Shown here piece after piece: positions 45,680-55,054 of a DNA stretch of 64,000 nt (the stretch's first letter is position 1; each line of letters begins with the position of its first letter). The DNA comes from Corynebacterium urealyticum DSM 7109 (lineage in GTDB: Bacteria > Actinomycetota > Actinomycetes > Mycobacteriales > Mycobacteriaceae), in the NCBI RefSeq assembly GCF_000069945.1, contig NC_010545.1:248001-312000 (forward strand). The letters are read 5' to 3'. A model generated the notes under the pieces. It did no database searches and was not told the DNA's origin. It worked only from the letters and a program-made list of their open reading frames with translations. A program made the position numbers and the translations under genes.

Positions 45680-47395
45680 ATGACTGAGCACAAGGCCGGT
45701 ACGAAGCCAGGCGGCGGGAAGAACCCCGCTCGGCTGATTCTGGCCCTGCCCAAGCGTGGGTGGCAGTGGCTGACCAAGATGAAGACGGCCCTGGTGCTGC
45801 TCTTCCTATTGGCCCTTGCTGCGATTCCCGGCGCCCTGCTGCCGCAGCGCTCGCTGAACCGGGACAAGGTGGCCGACTACATCGCCGCCAACGGTAAGAC
45901 CGCCGAGGTCTTCGACAAGCTGGGCCTGTTCGATGTCTTCAGCTCCTCGTGGTTCATGGCGATCTACGTGCTGCTGTTCATCTCGCTCGTGGGCTGCATC
46001 CTGCCACGCAGCTGGGATCACTACCAGGCGCTGCGCTCCACCCCACCGCGGGCGCCGAAGGTGCTCACGCGGATGCCGAACCACATCTCCGGCACCGTGG
46101 ACACCGACCCGGAGGCGATGAAGGAGCTGCTGCGCCGCGAGTTCAAGGGCTGGCACATCGCGGAAACCTCCGCTGAGGACGACCGCGCGGGTCGTTGGTC
46201 CATTTCTGCGGAGCGCGGTTATCTGCGTGAGTTCGCGAACCTCGTCTTCCACCTGGCCCTGGTGGGCATCCTCGTGGCCGTCGGCGTCGGCCGACTCAGC
46301 TACTACGAGGGTCAGGCGATCATCATCGCTGATACGGAGAACTCCGAGTTCTGTAACTCCGCGGTCGGTAACTTCGACTCCTTCCGCAACGGGCAGCTCT
46401 TCGACGGCACCGGCCTGCACCCGTTCTGCATCAACGTCAAGAACTTTAAAGCGGAGTATCTGCCCAACGGGCAGGCGGTGGACTTCGAATCGGACATTGA
46501 TTACGCCGTCGGTGACGCTGCTTACGAGCCGCACGAGAAGTGGGAAAAGACCACCCTGAAGGTCAACCACCCGCTGCGCCTGGAGGGCGATCGCATCTAC
46601 CTGCAGGGGCACGGCTACGCGCCGACCTTCACGATCAAGTGGCCGAACGGTGAGACGGTGACGGAAACCACGCAGTTCCGCCCGGACGACCTGATCAACT
46701 TCCTCTCCTCGGGTGCGATGCGCTGGGACCCGCCGGCAGATATGTTCGACACGGAGCTGGAGCGTCGCAATAACCAGGTCGCCATCCAGGGGCTATTCGC
46801 CCCCACCGCGGAGTTCACCGGTGAGAAGGGCGCGCTGCTGACCTCCCGCTACCCGGCGATGACGGACCCGGCGGTGGCCATCGACGTCTACCGTGGCCAG
46901 ACGGGGCTGGACGCTGGCTCCGCGCAGTCCGTCTTCTCCCTGCACCCAGAGCAGATGCACAACGGCCTGCTGGAGAAGCTGGACCGCGTGAACCTGCGCG
47001 TCGGCGAGAAGGTGACCCTGGACGACGGCACCGAGATCACCTTCGACGGCGCCAAGGAGTTCATCAACATCCAGATCGGCCACGATCCGAGCCTGTACTG
47101 GGTATTCATTTTCTCCATGCTGATGCTGGGATCCCTGGTGGTGTCTCTGGCGATTAAGCGCCGCCGCCTGTGGGTGCGCCTGGCGCCTCGGGAGGACGGC
47201 CAGCCGGGAACCGTGGTCGAGATCGCGGGTCTGGCGCGCACCGACTCCGCCGGTTGGGGTGCGGAATTCAGCCGCACCGCGGAGCGCATCCTGGGCCTCG
47301 AGGAAGAGGATCTGGACGATGAGCACAACGTTTCCAGCGGTAGCTGGGAAGAGGATTTCGGCGACGGACTTGACGAACAGCTCCGCGATCGCTAA
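45680..47395 (+). CDS. resB: cytochrome c biogenesis protein ResB (CcsB)
   Basis: This 571-residue protein has ResB layout: two N-terminal helices (MKTALVLLFLLALAAIPGALLPQ and SWFMAIYVLLFISLVGCILPRS), a third helix (LVFHLALVGILVAVGVGRL), a large external domain, then a final helix (YWVFIFSMLMLGSLVVSLAI). With CcsA it forms the heme export and ligation complex of system II. The C-terminal tail is acidic and cytosolic. Confidence 0.93.
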   Translation: MTEHKAGTKPGGGKNPARLILALPKRGWQWLTKMKTALVLLFLLALAAIPGALLPQRSLNRDKVADYIAANGKTAEVFDKLGLFDVFSSSWFMAIYVLLFISLVGCILPRSWDHYQALRSTPPRAPKVLTRMPNHISGTVDTDPEAMKELLRREFKGWHIAETSAEDDRAGRWSISAERGYLREFANLVFHLALVGILVAVGVGRLSYYEGQAIIIADTENSEFCNSAVGNFDSFRNGQLFDGTGLHPFCINVKNFKAEYLPNGQAVDFESDIDYAVGDAAYEPHEKWEKTTLKVNHPLRLEGDRIYLQGHGYAPTFTIKWPNGETVTETTQFRPDDLINFLSSGAMRWDPPADMFDTELERRNNQVAIQGLFAPTAEFTGEKGALLTSRYPAMTDPAVAIDVYRGQTGLDAGSAQSVFSLHPEQMHNGLLEKLDRVNLRVGEKVTLDDGTEITFDGAKEFINIQIGHDPSLYWVFIFSMLMLGSLVVSLAIKRRRLWVRLAPREDGQPGTVVEIAGLARTDSAGWGAEFSRTAERILGLEEEDLDDEHNVSSGSWEEDFGDGLDEQLRDR

Positions 47396-47439
47396 ATCGT
47401 TTTTGCTGGTCGCTCCCACTATCCGACGCCGTTGGAGTG

Positions 47440-47468
47440 TTGGATTTCCCGCTAGGCAGGGATAATCT
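47440..47468 (+). promoter_or_regulatory. possible promoter of ccsA
   Basis: TTGGAT (47440-47445) and TAATCT (47463-47468) are separated by 17 bp, upstream of the GAGGAA ribosome binding site of ccsA. Confidence 0.4.
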
Positions 47469-47534
47469 TAGATGTGCAAGAGATGCGCCTTAGTCGGCGT
47501 ATGCCTTTAGTCCGTTGAGGAATCGAAATAATCC

Positions 47535-48650
47535 ATGCAGATTAATCAAGATCTCGCGCTGTTTTCTGACCTGGCGTACAAGACCACGGTGGTGCTGTAC
47601 CTGCTCGCCCTGGCGGTGTCCCTGTTTTACTACGGGCTCGTCCGCTTGGCGAACGACGCTCGCCGTGAGCGTGCCCGGGTGCTGAAGAACGAGGCGACCC
47701 CGCAGGAGGTGAAGCGCCGCCAGAAGGTGGCGGTGGGTGCTGGCGCATCCGGTGCAGCCACCACCGATGCCGCTGCCGATGAGGTCGGGGACGACGGCGC
47801 GGCCGACGTGTCCGGGATCGCGACCTCCTCCCTGGACGAGGAGAACCTGCCGACGGGACTGCGCGCCGAGACGATCCTGCAGCGCGTGAAGCGCGCGGAT
47901 ACCTTCGGCGGGATTACCCAGGCGCTGGTGTGGCTGGCTATTGCCGTGCACGCCGTATTCCTGGTGCTGCGTGGCGTGTCCGCGAACCGCTTCCCGTGGG
48001 GAAACCTCTTCGAGTACGTCGCGGTGGTCACTCTATTCGCCATGGTGGCTGCGGCCGTGGTGATCAACCGCCGCTCGATGCGCGTGATGTGGCCGTGGGT
48101 CCTGACCCCGGTGACCCTGCTGCTGTTCTACGGCGGCACGAAGCTCTACGCGGAGACCGCCCCGGTCGTCCCGGCCCTGCAGTCCAACTGGTTCGTTATC
48201 CACGTCTCCACCGTCTCCATCGGCGGCGGCATTGGCCTGCTTTCCGGCATGGCTTCCCTGATGTACCTGCTGCGCCGCTGGCACCCAAAGGGTCAGGAGA
48301 AGGGCTTCTTCGGCGCCATCGCCTCCCCGCTGCCGGATGCGTCCAAGCTGGACGCTCTGGCTTACCGCAGCGCGATCTGGACCCTGCCGATCTTCGGCCT
48401 GGGCATCATCTTCGGCGCGATCTGGGCTGACGCTGCCTGGGGTCGTTTCTGGGGCTGGGACCCGAAGGAGACGGTCTCCTTCATCACCTGGATCCTCTAC
48501 GCCGCGTACCTGCACGCCCGCGCAACCCCGGGCTGGCGCGGCCGCAAGGCTGCCTGGATCAACGTCATCGCATTCGCGACGATGGTCTTCAACCTCTTCT
48601 TCATCAACATGGTGGTCTCCGGCCTGCACTCCTACGCTGGCCTGAACTAA
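47535..48650 (+). CDS. ccsA: cytochrome c biogenesis protein CcsA (ResC)
   Basis: This 371-residue heme-handling membrane protein has the tryptophan-rich motif WGRFWGWDPKETVSFITW at about residues 309-326 and conserved His in HVSTVSIGGGIG, the N-terminal AVHAVFLVLRGVS and the C-terminal SGLHSYAGLN. Residues about 40-110 form an Ala/Asp-rich cytosolic loop that is longer than in Bacillus ResC. It completes resA-ccdA-resB-ccsA, the system II set that attaches heme to c-type cytochromes. Confidence 0.94.
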   Translation: MQINQDLALFSDLAYKTTVVLYLLALAVSLFYYGLVRLANDARRERARVLKNEATPQEVKRRQKVAVGAGASGAATTDAAADEVGDDGAADVSGIATSSLDEENLPTGLRAETILQRVKRADTFGGITQALVWLAIAVHAVFLVLRGVSANRFPWGNLFEYVAVVTLFAMVAAAVVINRRSMRVMWPWVLTPVTLLLFYGGTKLYAETAPVVPALQSNWFVIHVSTVSIGGGIGLLSGMASLMYLLRRWHPKGQEKGFFGAIASPLPDASKLDALAYRSAIWTLPIFGLGIIFGAIWADAAWGRFWGWDPKETVSFITWILYAAYLHARATPGWRGRKAAWINVIAFATMVFNLFFINMVVSGLHSYAGLN

Positions 48651-48691
48651 AACCACCGATTAAAAACATGCTTGGAGTGTGACGCTTCCTC

Positions 48692-49795
48692 GTGACCGCT
48701 CAAACCGCTGACCAAGCGGCAGCGCCCCACCGCCGGTTGACCCACGTGCTGGTCACCGGCGGTGCCGGTTTTATTGGGGCGAATTTCGTTCACCGCACGC
48801 TGGCCACCCGCCCGGATGTCCACGTGCATATCGTGGACGCGATGACCTATGCCGCCAACCCGCTGAACCTGCGCACCACCGACGGCACGCCGCTGGAGCA
48901 GGCCTATCCGGGGCGTTTCCGCTTCACGCAGCTGGATCTCGCGGACCGGGAGGCGGTGCTCGCCCTGGTCGATGAGGTCGCCGCCGAGGTTCCGGACGTC
49001 GACGGGCTGGCCATCGTGCACTTCGCGGCGGAGTCGCACAACGATAATTCCCTGCTGGACCCGGCGCTGTTCGTGCGCAGCAACGTGGATGGGACGGTGC
49101 ACCTCGCCGAGGCCGCGGTGCGCCACGGCATCTACCTGCACCACGTCTCCACGGACGAGGTCTTCGGGGACCTGGAACTGGATGACCCGCAGCGTTTTAC
49201 TCCGACGACCCCCTACCAGCCGTCCTCGCCCTACTCGGCGTCCAAGGCAGCGGCGGACCACATGGTGCGAGCCTTCGTCCGCAGCCTGGGGTTGAAGGCC
49301 ACGATCAGTAACTGCTCGAATAACTACGGCCCGCGCCAGCACCCGGAGAAGTTCATCCCACGCCAGATCACCGGCCTGCTGCAGGGACAGCGACCGCGGC
49401 TCTACGGCAAGGGGGATAATGTTCGGGACTGGATTCACGTCGACGATCACAACGATGCGGTCTGGGCGATTATGGAGCGCGGCGAGCTGGGGCAGACGTA
49501 CCTCATCGGCGCGGACGGGGAGCGCAATAACCTGCAGGTTGTGCGGGCCCTACTGGTTGCTTTCGGCCGTGAGCCCGATGACTTCGACTGGGTGAGCGAC
49601 CGTCCGGGCCATGACCGCCGCTACGCGATCGACCCGTCCTCGATGGAAGGACTGGGCTGGCAGCCGCGGTACACAGACTTCGCCGCGGGCCTGATGGCGA
49701 CGATCGATTGGTACCGCGATAACCAGCAGTGGTGGGAGGAAACCCGTGCGGCGGCGGAACGCCGCTACGGCCAAACGGAAAAGCTGCTGGGATAA
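48692..49795 (+). CDS. rmlB: dTDP-glucose 4,6-dehydratase
   Basis: This 367-residue short-chain dehydrogenase-fold enzyme performs the second step of dTDP-rhamnose synthesis. VLVTGGAGFIGANFV binds NAD+, HFAAESHNDNS and VSTDEVFGDL carry substrate and catalytic residues, and the YxxxK pair is in PYSASKAAADHM. The GTG at 48692 is the most upstream plausible start after ccsA; no strong ribosome binding site is present. dTDP-rhamnose forms the linker between peptidoglycan and arabinogalactan in this group. Confidence 0.95.
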   Translation: MTAQTADQAAAPHRRLTHVLVTGGAGFIGANFVHRTLATRPDVHVHIVDAMTYAANPLNLRTTDGTPLEQAYPGRFRFTQLDLADREAVLALVDEVAAEVPDVDGLAIVHFAAESHNDNSLLDPALFVRSNVDGTVHLAEAAVRHGIYLHHVSTDEVFGDLELDDPQRFTPTTPYQPSSPYSASKAAADHMVRAFVRSLGLKATISNCSNNYGPRQHPEKFIPRQITGLLQGQRPRLYGKGDNVRDWIHVDDHNDAVWAIMERGELGQTYLIGADGERNNLQVVRALLVAFGREPDDFDWVSDRPGHDRRYAIDPSSMEGLGWQPRYTDFAAGLMATIDWYRDNQQWWEETRAAAERRYGQTEKLLG

Positions 49796-49796
49796 G

Positions 49797-49826
49797 AAAA
49801 ACCCCGCAAGCTCATGGCTTGCGGGG
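49797..49826 (-). terminator. terminator between rmlB and MHS transporter
   Basis: 10-bp stem (49802-49811 with 49817-49826). On the minus strand it is followed by TTTTT, so it ends the transporter gene. On the plus strand there is no T-run. Confidence 0.75.
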
Positions 49827-49843
49827 CAGGCGGTCGGAGTGTT

Positions 49844-51133
49844 TTAGAGCTCGGCGTCCGCGAGGTTACGGGGGGTGCGCAGCAGCGCAAAAACGGAGAT
49901 CAGGCAGATCACCATAAGGTAGACGCCAACCGTCCAGATCATCCCGGTGCGGTTGAAGAGCATCTGGGAGATCATCGGCGCGAAGGCACCACCCAGGATG
50001 GAACCCAGGGCATAGGCCACGGAGACGCCGGAGAAGCGCACTTCGCGGGGGAACATCTCCGCGTAGAGGGCAGACTGCGGGCCGTAGGACAGCGCCAGGC
50101 CCGGGATGAACAGCAGCATGCCGATGCCGAAGATCCACAGCGAGCCGGAGTCGATGAGGAACCACACCGGCACCGCGATCACGATGAGCATGCCGTAGCC
50201 CCAGAGGAAGGTCTGCACCCGGCCGATGCGGTCGGAAAGCCCGCCGGAGTACATCGTCAGCGCGATCCAGGCCAGGGCTGCGATGACCACGCACAGGAAG
50301 ACGCTGACCTGGTCGTGGCCCAGCTCCTTGGTGGCATAGGAGCCCATGAAGGCGATGATCATATATCCGGAGGCGTTATTACCGGCGAAGATCAGCGCCG
50401 CGCGGATGACGAGGCGCCAGTGGTCGCGCAACAGCACGCCCAGCGGGGCGCTGGACTCGGCGGCACGCTCACGCATTTCCTGGAAGACCGGGGATTCGGC
50501 GACCTTGGCTCGCACGATGACACCCACGATCACCAGCACGAAGCTCAACAGGAACGGGATGCGCCAACCCCAGTCGAGGTAGGCGTCCTGCCCAATGATC
50601 GCGGTGATGGCGAGCAAGACCACGGTGGACAGGGCGAGCCCGGTGGGCACGCCGATCTGCGGATAGGAGCCGAAGTGGCCACGGCGGCTCTTCGGTGCGT
50701 GCTCCACGGCGAGCAGCGCGGCCCCGCCCCATTCGCCGCCCGCGGACAGGCCCTGCAGGATGCGGAGGAAGACGAGCAGCAGGGGAGCGGCGATGCCGAT
50801 GGCCGCAAAGGTCGGGAGCACGCCGATCAGGGTGGTGGCCACACCCATGAGGATCAGGGTGCCGGCGAGCACCTTCTTGCGCCCGATGCGGTCGCCCAGG
50901 TGGCCGGCGATGGCGGCGCCGAGAGGGCGGAAGAGGAAGCTGATGCCCAGCGATGCCCAGGCGAAGACCTGCGCGAGGCTGGGGTTATCGCTGCTGGCGG
51001 GGGCGAAGAACTGCGTACCGAACACGAGGCCGGCGGCTTGAGCGTAGATGAAGAAGTCGTACCACTCGATGGTCGTGCCGACGAGGGTGGCGCCAAGAAT
51101 GCGCCGGTCTTCTGAACGGTTGGGAGAATCCAT
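49844..51133 (-). CDS. MFS transporter, metabolite:H+ symporter (MHS) type
   Basis: This 429-residue protein has 12 predicted helices. GTTIEWYDFFIYAQAAGLVFG is the MHS N-terminal signature, LGDRIGRKKVLAG is the cytoplasmic loop 2-3 motif, and LQGLSAGGEWGGAALLAVEHAP is the MHS motif after it. This branch moves organic acids, betaines or shikimate-like compounds with protons; the substrate cannot be told. A much longer open frame extends upstream over rmlC, but the ATG at 51133 sits 7 nt after TAACTT on the minus strand. It lies within the rml genes on the opposite strand. Confidence 0.88.
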   Translation of the reverse strand: MDSPNRSEDRRILGATLVGTTIEWYDFFIYAQAAGLVFGTQFFAPASSDNPSLAQVFAWASLGISFLFRPLGAAIAGHLGDRIGRKKVLAGTLILMGVATTLIGVLPTFAAIGIAAPLLLVFLRILQGLSAGGEWGGAALLAVEHAPKSRRGHFGSYPQIGVPTGLALSTVVLLAITAIIGQDAYLDWGWRIPFLLSFVLVIVGVIVRAKVAESPVFQEMRERAAESSAPLGVLLRDHWRLVIRAALIFAGNNASGYMIIAFMGSYATKELGHDQVSVFLCVVIAALAWIALTMYSGGLSDRIGRVQTFLWGYGMLIVIAVPVWFLIDSGSLWIFGIGMLLFIPGLALSYGPQSALYAEMFPREVRFSGVSVAYALGSILGGAFAPMISQMLFNRTGMIWTVGVYLMVICLISVFALLRTPRNLADAEL

Positions 51134-51265
51134 GCGCTGAAAGTTAGCAAAGGCTAAACACTTCGGGGAAGTTATGGAAAAATTCGCGCGTGCGACAGCG
51201 CGGGAGCGCGGCCTGGCGCGCACCGCACCGGCTGTGTGTCCGGGCCGGGCGCTAAAGTATGGGCT

Positions 51266-51970
51266 ATGAGTACCGCAGAGCTGCCTGTTGACTTGCGTCC
51301 CCTGGACTCGGCCACCGAGCCGGCCATCGTCGACCTTCCCATCGCCGGTGCCTGGCTCTTCGCCCCACGGGTTTTCGGGGACGCTCGGGGCAGCTTCCAC
51401 GAGGGCTTCCACGCCGCCCAGTTCACCGAGCATCTGGGATACCCCTTCGACGTCGCTCAGGCGAACGTCTCCCGCAGCAGCAGGGATGTCGTTCGGGGCA
51501 TCCACCTGGCCGAGGTACCGCCGGGGCAGGCAAAGTTCGTCAGCTGCCTGGCCGGGGAGGTGGTCGACGTGCTGGTGGACTTGCGGGTCGGTTCCCCGAC
51601 CTTCGGCAAGCACGTCAAGGTCGCCCTCAGCGAGTCCAATAACTACGCGGTGCACGTGCCGATCGGGGTGGGGCACGGCTTCGTCGCCCGCTCCGAGACC
51701 GCGGTGCTGAACTACCTGGTCACCGAGGCTTATAACCCGGACCGGGAGTTCGGAGTGGACCCCTTCGACCCGGAGTTGGGCATCGACTGGGGCGTGGACC
51801 GCGCCGATGCGGTTCTTTCCGATAAGGACGCCGCCGCCCCGGCGCTGGCGGAGGTTCACGCGCGCTTGGCTGATTGGCAGGAGGCGCGTGGCTGGGAGCA
51901 GGAGCTGCGCCGGGAGTGGTCCGAGGCTCTCGACTTCGCCGATAGCTACGGCGAGCACGGGGAGGGCTAG
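51266..51970 (+). CDS. rmlC: dTDP-4-dehydrorhamnose 3,5-epimerase
   Basis: This 234-residue cupin-fold enzyme has FGDARGSFHEGFH, SRSSRDVVRGIHLAEVPPGQAKFVSCLAGEV with the catalytic His, and HVPIGVGHGFVA and LNYLVTEAYNPDREFGVDPFDPELGIDW with the catalytic Tyr. The C-terminal 40 residues are an extra helical tail. In C. glutamicum I recall RmlC fused to RmlD; here it is a single domain and no rmlD is in the window. TAAAGT (51253-51258) is 7 nt before the ATG. rmlA starts 7 nt after the stop. Confidence 0.92.
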   Translation: MSTAELPVDLRPLDSATEPAIVDLPIAGAWLFAPRVFGDARGSFHEGFHAAQFTEHLGYPFDVAQANVSRSSRDVVRGIHLAEVPPGQAKFVSCLAGEVVDVLVDLRVGSPTFGKHVKVALSESNNYAVHVPIGVGHGFVARSETAVLNYLVTEAYNPDREFGVDPFDPELGIDWGVDRADAVLSDKDAAAPALAEVHARLADWQEARGWEQELRREWSEALDFADSYGEHGEG

Positions 51971-51976
51971 GCAATC

Positions 51977-52855
51977 ATGCGCGGAATCATTCTGGCCGGT
52001 GGCACCGGTTCGCGGCTGTGGCCCATCACCTTCAGCGTGTCCAAGCAGCTGGTGCCGGTCTACGACAAGCCGATGATCTACTACCCACTGTCCACGCTGA
52101 TCTTGGCGGGGATCACCGAGATTCTCGTGATCACCACGGAGCGCGACGAGCGGGCCTTCCAGGAGCTGCTGGGGGATGGCAGCCGCTTCGGCGTGAGTAT
52201 CGAGTACGCCACGCAGGAAGCCCCACGCGGGTTGGCGGAAGCCTTCATCATCGGTGAGGAGTTCATCGGCGACGAACCGGTCGCGCTGGTGCTGGGCGAC
52301 AATATCTTCTACGGCTCGGGTCTAGGCACCCAGCTGCGCCGCTTCAACGAGCCCGACGGCGGGGTGATCTTCGGCTACGCCGTCGCCGACCCAACCGCCT
52401 ACGGGGTGGTGGATTTCGATGAGACCGGCAAGGCGATCTCCATCGAGGAGAAGCCCGCCACGCCGCGTTCCCCATACGCGGTGCCGGGGCTGTACTTCTA
52501 TGGCCCGGACGTGGTGGATATCGCCAAGCAGCTTCAGCCCTCCGAGCGCGGCGAGCTCGAAATCACTGGCATCAACCAGGCATACCTGGAACAGGGGAGG
52601 CTGCACGTGGAAGTGCTGCCCCGTGGTACCGCCTGGCTGGACACTGGCACGATCGACGATCTCAACGGTGCCAGCGACTTTGTTGGCGCGATCGAGAAGC
52701 GACAGGGCCTGAAGGTCGGCTGCCCCGAGGAGGTCGCGTGGCGCATGGGGCTGATCAGCGACCAGCAGCTGCGGGATAACGCCGACGCGCACGGATCCAG
52801 CCCCTATGGTCAATACCTGAGGCAATTGTGCGCCCAGGCGGAATGGGAAAAGTGA
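51977..52855 (+). CDS. rmlA: glucose-1-phosphate thymidylyltransferase
   Basis: This 292-residue enzyme makes dTDP-glucose from glucose 1-phosphate and d[19 protein letters not shown] is the nucleotide-binding loop, [19 protein letters not shown] follows, and [11 protein letters not shown] carries the metal-binding Asp. [18 protein letters not shown] and [12 protein letters not shown] complete the active site. It is co-transcribed with rmlC and probably with the APH-fold kinase 11 nt downstream. Confidence 0.96.
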   Translation: MRGIILAGGTGSRLWPITFSVSKQLVPVYDKPMIYYPLSTLILAGITEILVITTERDERAFQELLGDGSRFGVSIEYATQEAPRGLAEAFIIGEEFIGDEPVALVLGDNIFYGSGLGTQLRRFNEPDGGVIFGYAVADPTAYGVVDFDETGKAISIEEKPATPRSPYAVPGLYFYGPDVVDIAKQLQPSERGELEITGINQAYLEQGRLHVEVLPRGTAWLDTGTIDDLNGASDFVGAIEKRQGLKVGCPEEVAWRMGLISDQQLRDNADAHGSSPYGQYLRQLCAQAEWEK

Positions 52856-52865
52856 GGTAACGAGA

Positions 52866-54044
52866 ATGACAGAGCAGCAGGACGGCTTTTCTTCCGGGAA
52901 CTTCCAACCCATCGGCAAGCTGAGCGCGGAGGACATCCGCACCGGCAACATCGACCGGGCGGAAGTAGCGCACGACTACACCCGCGAGGACCTGCGCCCG
53001 GAGACCCTGCCGATCTTCATCAAGCTGATCTGGCAGGACCTGGCCTGGGAGAACATCCTTCTGCCGAAGCAGGGCATGGACCACGCCGTCATCCTGCTCG
53101 AGGGAGTGCGCAGCGACGAGGGAGAGTTCGCGGACATGGTCCCGAACCGCGTCATCGTCCGCGCACCCTACACCGAGGCCTACCGCCTGCAGGCCTCTCG
53201 GGAATCCGGGGTGATCGCGGCGTTGGGGCACCGTTCCAACGCCCGCCTGCCGCAGACGGTACGCCAGGCCCACGTGCCGCGCCGCTTCACCGGCAACCAG
53301 CGTCGCATCCGGGTGACCCTGCTGTCCGTCATCGACGGCACCCCGCTGGACGCGAACGTCTGGCAGCAGATGAACACCGAGCAGCAGGAACTCGTCGTCG
53401 AACAGCTGGGCAGCCTGCTGGCGGCGATGCACACGATGAACTCCAGCCTCCCGCCGGCCAGCAACCTCGAGAGCTGGTGGGCCGACGGCCCGGGGCAGAG
53501 TAACGCGACGGGTGCCCACGAGGTCGGCGGGGTGCCGATCAGCCCGGCCACCGAGGGGGAGCAGCACGGGCTGAACTACACGGAACGCACCCTGCCGGGC
53601 AAGCACGAGGTGATGCGCCGCCGCATGGTTGAGGTTCTGAAACCTGAGCTCTCGGCGGCGGAGTACACCCGCGCCGAAGGGATCATGGCCGAGATGGACG
53701 ACATGCTGGCCCGCACGGACCTGCGGCGCTGCCTCACCCACGGCGACCTCTCGCGGGAGCACCTGCTGTGGCTACCCGACCAGGGCGTAGGCGTGCTGGA
53801 CTTCTCCGACATGACGGTGGGGGACCCGGCGCTGGACTACGCCCACTTCGAGATGATCGCGCCGGGGCTGACGAAGCGGATCTTTGACCACGCCGGGGTG
53901 GCCGCGGAGGACGTGGCAGATCCGCAGGTGGTCTTCGAAGACGAGGACCTGCTGGAACGGGCGAAGCTCTACAAGCGCTGGGATAACCTTTTCCTGCTCA
54001 TCGACCACTACCGCACGGGGCGTTCCCCGCGGATCGAGATTTAA
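52866..54044 (+). CDS. APH-fold phosphotransferase, unknown substrate
   Basis: This 392-residue protein has the aminoglycoside phosphotransferase fold: LTHGDLSREHLLW as the catalytic loop (Asp in HGD), GVLDFSDMTVGDPALDYAHF as the metal loop, and an N-lobe with VIVRAPYTEAYRLQASRE carrying the likely nucleotide Lys/Arg region. The last position of the catalytic loop is His where most APH enzymes have Asn. I recall His there in macrolide kinases. The N-terminal 60 residues are unusual. Being in the rmlC-rmlA operon, it may phosphorylate an envelope sugar rather than a drug; that is inference. Confidence 0.75.
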   Translation: MTEQQDGFSSGNFQPIGKLSAEDIRTGNIDRAEVAHDYTREDLRPETLPIFIKLIWQDLAWENILLPKQGMDHAVILLEGVRSDEGEFADMVPNRVIVRAPYTEAYRLQASRESGVIAALGHRSNARLPQTVRQAHVPRRFTGNQRRIRVTLLSVIDGTPLDANVWQQMNTEQQELVVEQLGSLLAAMHTMNSSLPPASNLESWWADGPGQSNATGAHEVGGVPISPATEGEQHGLNYTERTLPGKHEVMRRRMVEVLKPELSAAEYTRAEGIMAEMDDMLARTDLRRCLTHGDLSREHLLWLPDQGVGVLDFSDMTVGDPALDYAHFEMIAPGLTKRIFDHAGVAAEDVADPQVVFEDEDLLERAKLYKRWDNLFLLIDHYRTGRSPRIEI

Positions 54045-54056
54045 ACGGGCCGGGCG

Positions 54057-54368
54057 CTAGCCCTGGGCGGGTGGGTCCTGCTGGTCCTCGTCCCGCTGGC
54101 GGCGGAGGCGCTCCCGCTCCTCGCGCTGAGCCTCCTCCTCAGCCAGGCGTTCCTGTTCGCGGCGTTTCTTGAAACGCTCCTTCTCGATATTCCACAGGAA
54201 GTCCGGGTCGTCGTCCGGCCCCTTCGCCCGCGGCTGTTGCTCGAGCTGCTTATTCTGCCGGCGCCCCAGCTGGCCTACTGCAGGCGTGTTGCCGCTGCCC
54301 GGCCCGAAGGCTTTCCACAACATCACGATCGTGATGATGACCAGGATCAGGATAATGAGGCGACCCAA
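54057..54368 (-). CDS. small membrane-anchored coiled-coil protein
   Basis: This 103-residue protein has one N-terminal helix (GRLIILILVIITIVMLWKAFG), then a charged region that should form a helix or coiled coil (KERFKKRREQERLAEEEAQREERERLRR). AAGGAG about 10 nt upstream of TTG 54368 fixes the start. No family is recognised. It converges on the APH-fold kinase gene, 12 nt apart. Confidence 0.65.
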   Translation of the reverse strand: MGRLIILILVIITIVMLWKAFGPGSGNTPAVGQLGRRQNKQLEQQPRAKGPDDDPDFLWNIEKERFKKRREQERLAEEEAQREERERLRRQRDEDQQDPPAQG

Positions 54369-54547
54369 GGGTGCGATGCTCCTTCAAGGCAGAAAAGTTC
54401 GGCGAAATGTCTTCCCCCGACTCTAGCCACCTCATGGGGTTAGTGGGTAGAGGAAAAGTGGCGGGGATACGGCGGCGGGCCGGGGTGACGTCCTAAAAAT
54501 GAAGCGCAATTGGTGCCTAGCGAAGCAGTGACCGTAGGCTGGACGGC

Positions 54548-54916
54548 GTGACTAATAAGCAGAATCCGCAAGACCCATCCCAGGTTGAACCATCGCTGCC
54601 GGGGCCTCCCGGGCAGAAGCTGAAGCTCGGCTCGAAGGCCTGGCGGGACGTCCTGCTATACGGATTCCTGCGGCTGGTGCTGTTCCTGGTGCTGACGTTC
54701 GTGATCCACTCGATCGTGATTCTGCTGGGGATGGCGAACTTCTTCCCGCTGCTGATGAGCGCGCTGCTGGCTCTCATCCTCGCGTTGCCGCTGTCCATGA
54801 TGATGTTTAAGAACCTGCGGCTGCGGGTGACCGCGCAGATGGCGGAGTGGGACTCCGCGCGACGCGAGCACAAGCGCCAGCTGCAGGAGCAGCTGCAGGA
54901 CCGCTTGCACGACTAA
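54548..54916 (+). CDS. DUF4229 family membrane protein
   Basis: This 122-residue protein has a disordered Pro-rich N-terminus, two hydrophobic helices (about residues 35-60 and 62-85) and a charged C-terminal helix (EWDSARREHKRQLQEQLQDRLHD), the DUF4229 layout of Actinobacteria. TAGGCT (54535-54540) is 7 nt before the GTG start, so it is probably leaderless. It lies next to menA, with which DUF4229 genes are often linked. Confidence 0.75.
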   Translation: MTNKQNPQDPSQVEPSLPGPPGQKLKLGSKAWRDVLLYGFLRLVLFLVLTFVIHSIVILLGMANFFPLLMSALLALILALPLSMMMFKNLRLRVTAQMAEWDSARREHKRQLQEQLQDRLHD

Positions 54917-54935
54917 CAGGACGGCCGGGGTTGGG

Positions 54936-55007
54936 ACTGGCTGTGGGGGATAGCTGTGGTGACCGGCCGGGGGGACTGGCTGTGGCGACCGGCCGGGGGG
55001 GGGGGGG
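54936..55007. repeat. G-rich direct repeats and G13 tract between DUF4229 gene and menA
   Basis: GACTGGCTGTGG recurs at 54936 and about 54974, each followed by GACCGGCCGGGG-like sequence, and the interval ends in thirteen consecutive G (54995-55007). It lies between two convergent 3' ends. Confidence 0.7.
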
Positions 55008-55054
55008 CTGGGGGTCGGCGTTGAGGGCCGGCCGTGTTGGTGGAGCGTGCGCGG

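Noticed and set aside
51134..51958. N-terminal extension of the MHS transporter frame
   Set aside because: It overlaps rmlC completely; the MHS signature starts right after ATG 51133, which has a leaderless-type -10.
52866..54044. Aminoglycoside resistance gene
   Set aside because: Only the general APH fold is present; the operon context is sugar nucleotide synthesis and no resistance-gene neighbours or mobile elements are seen.
54995..55007. G13 tract as a phase-variation switch for a gene
   Set aside because: It lies 3' of both neighbouring genes and in no reading frame or promoter.
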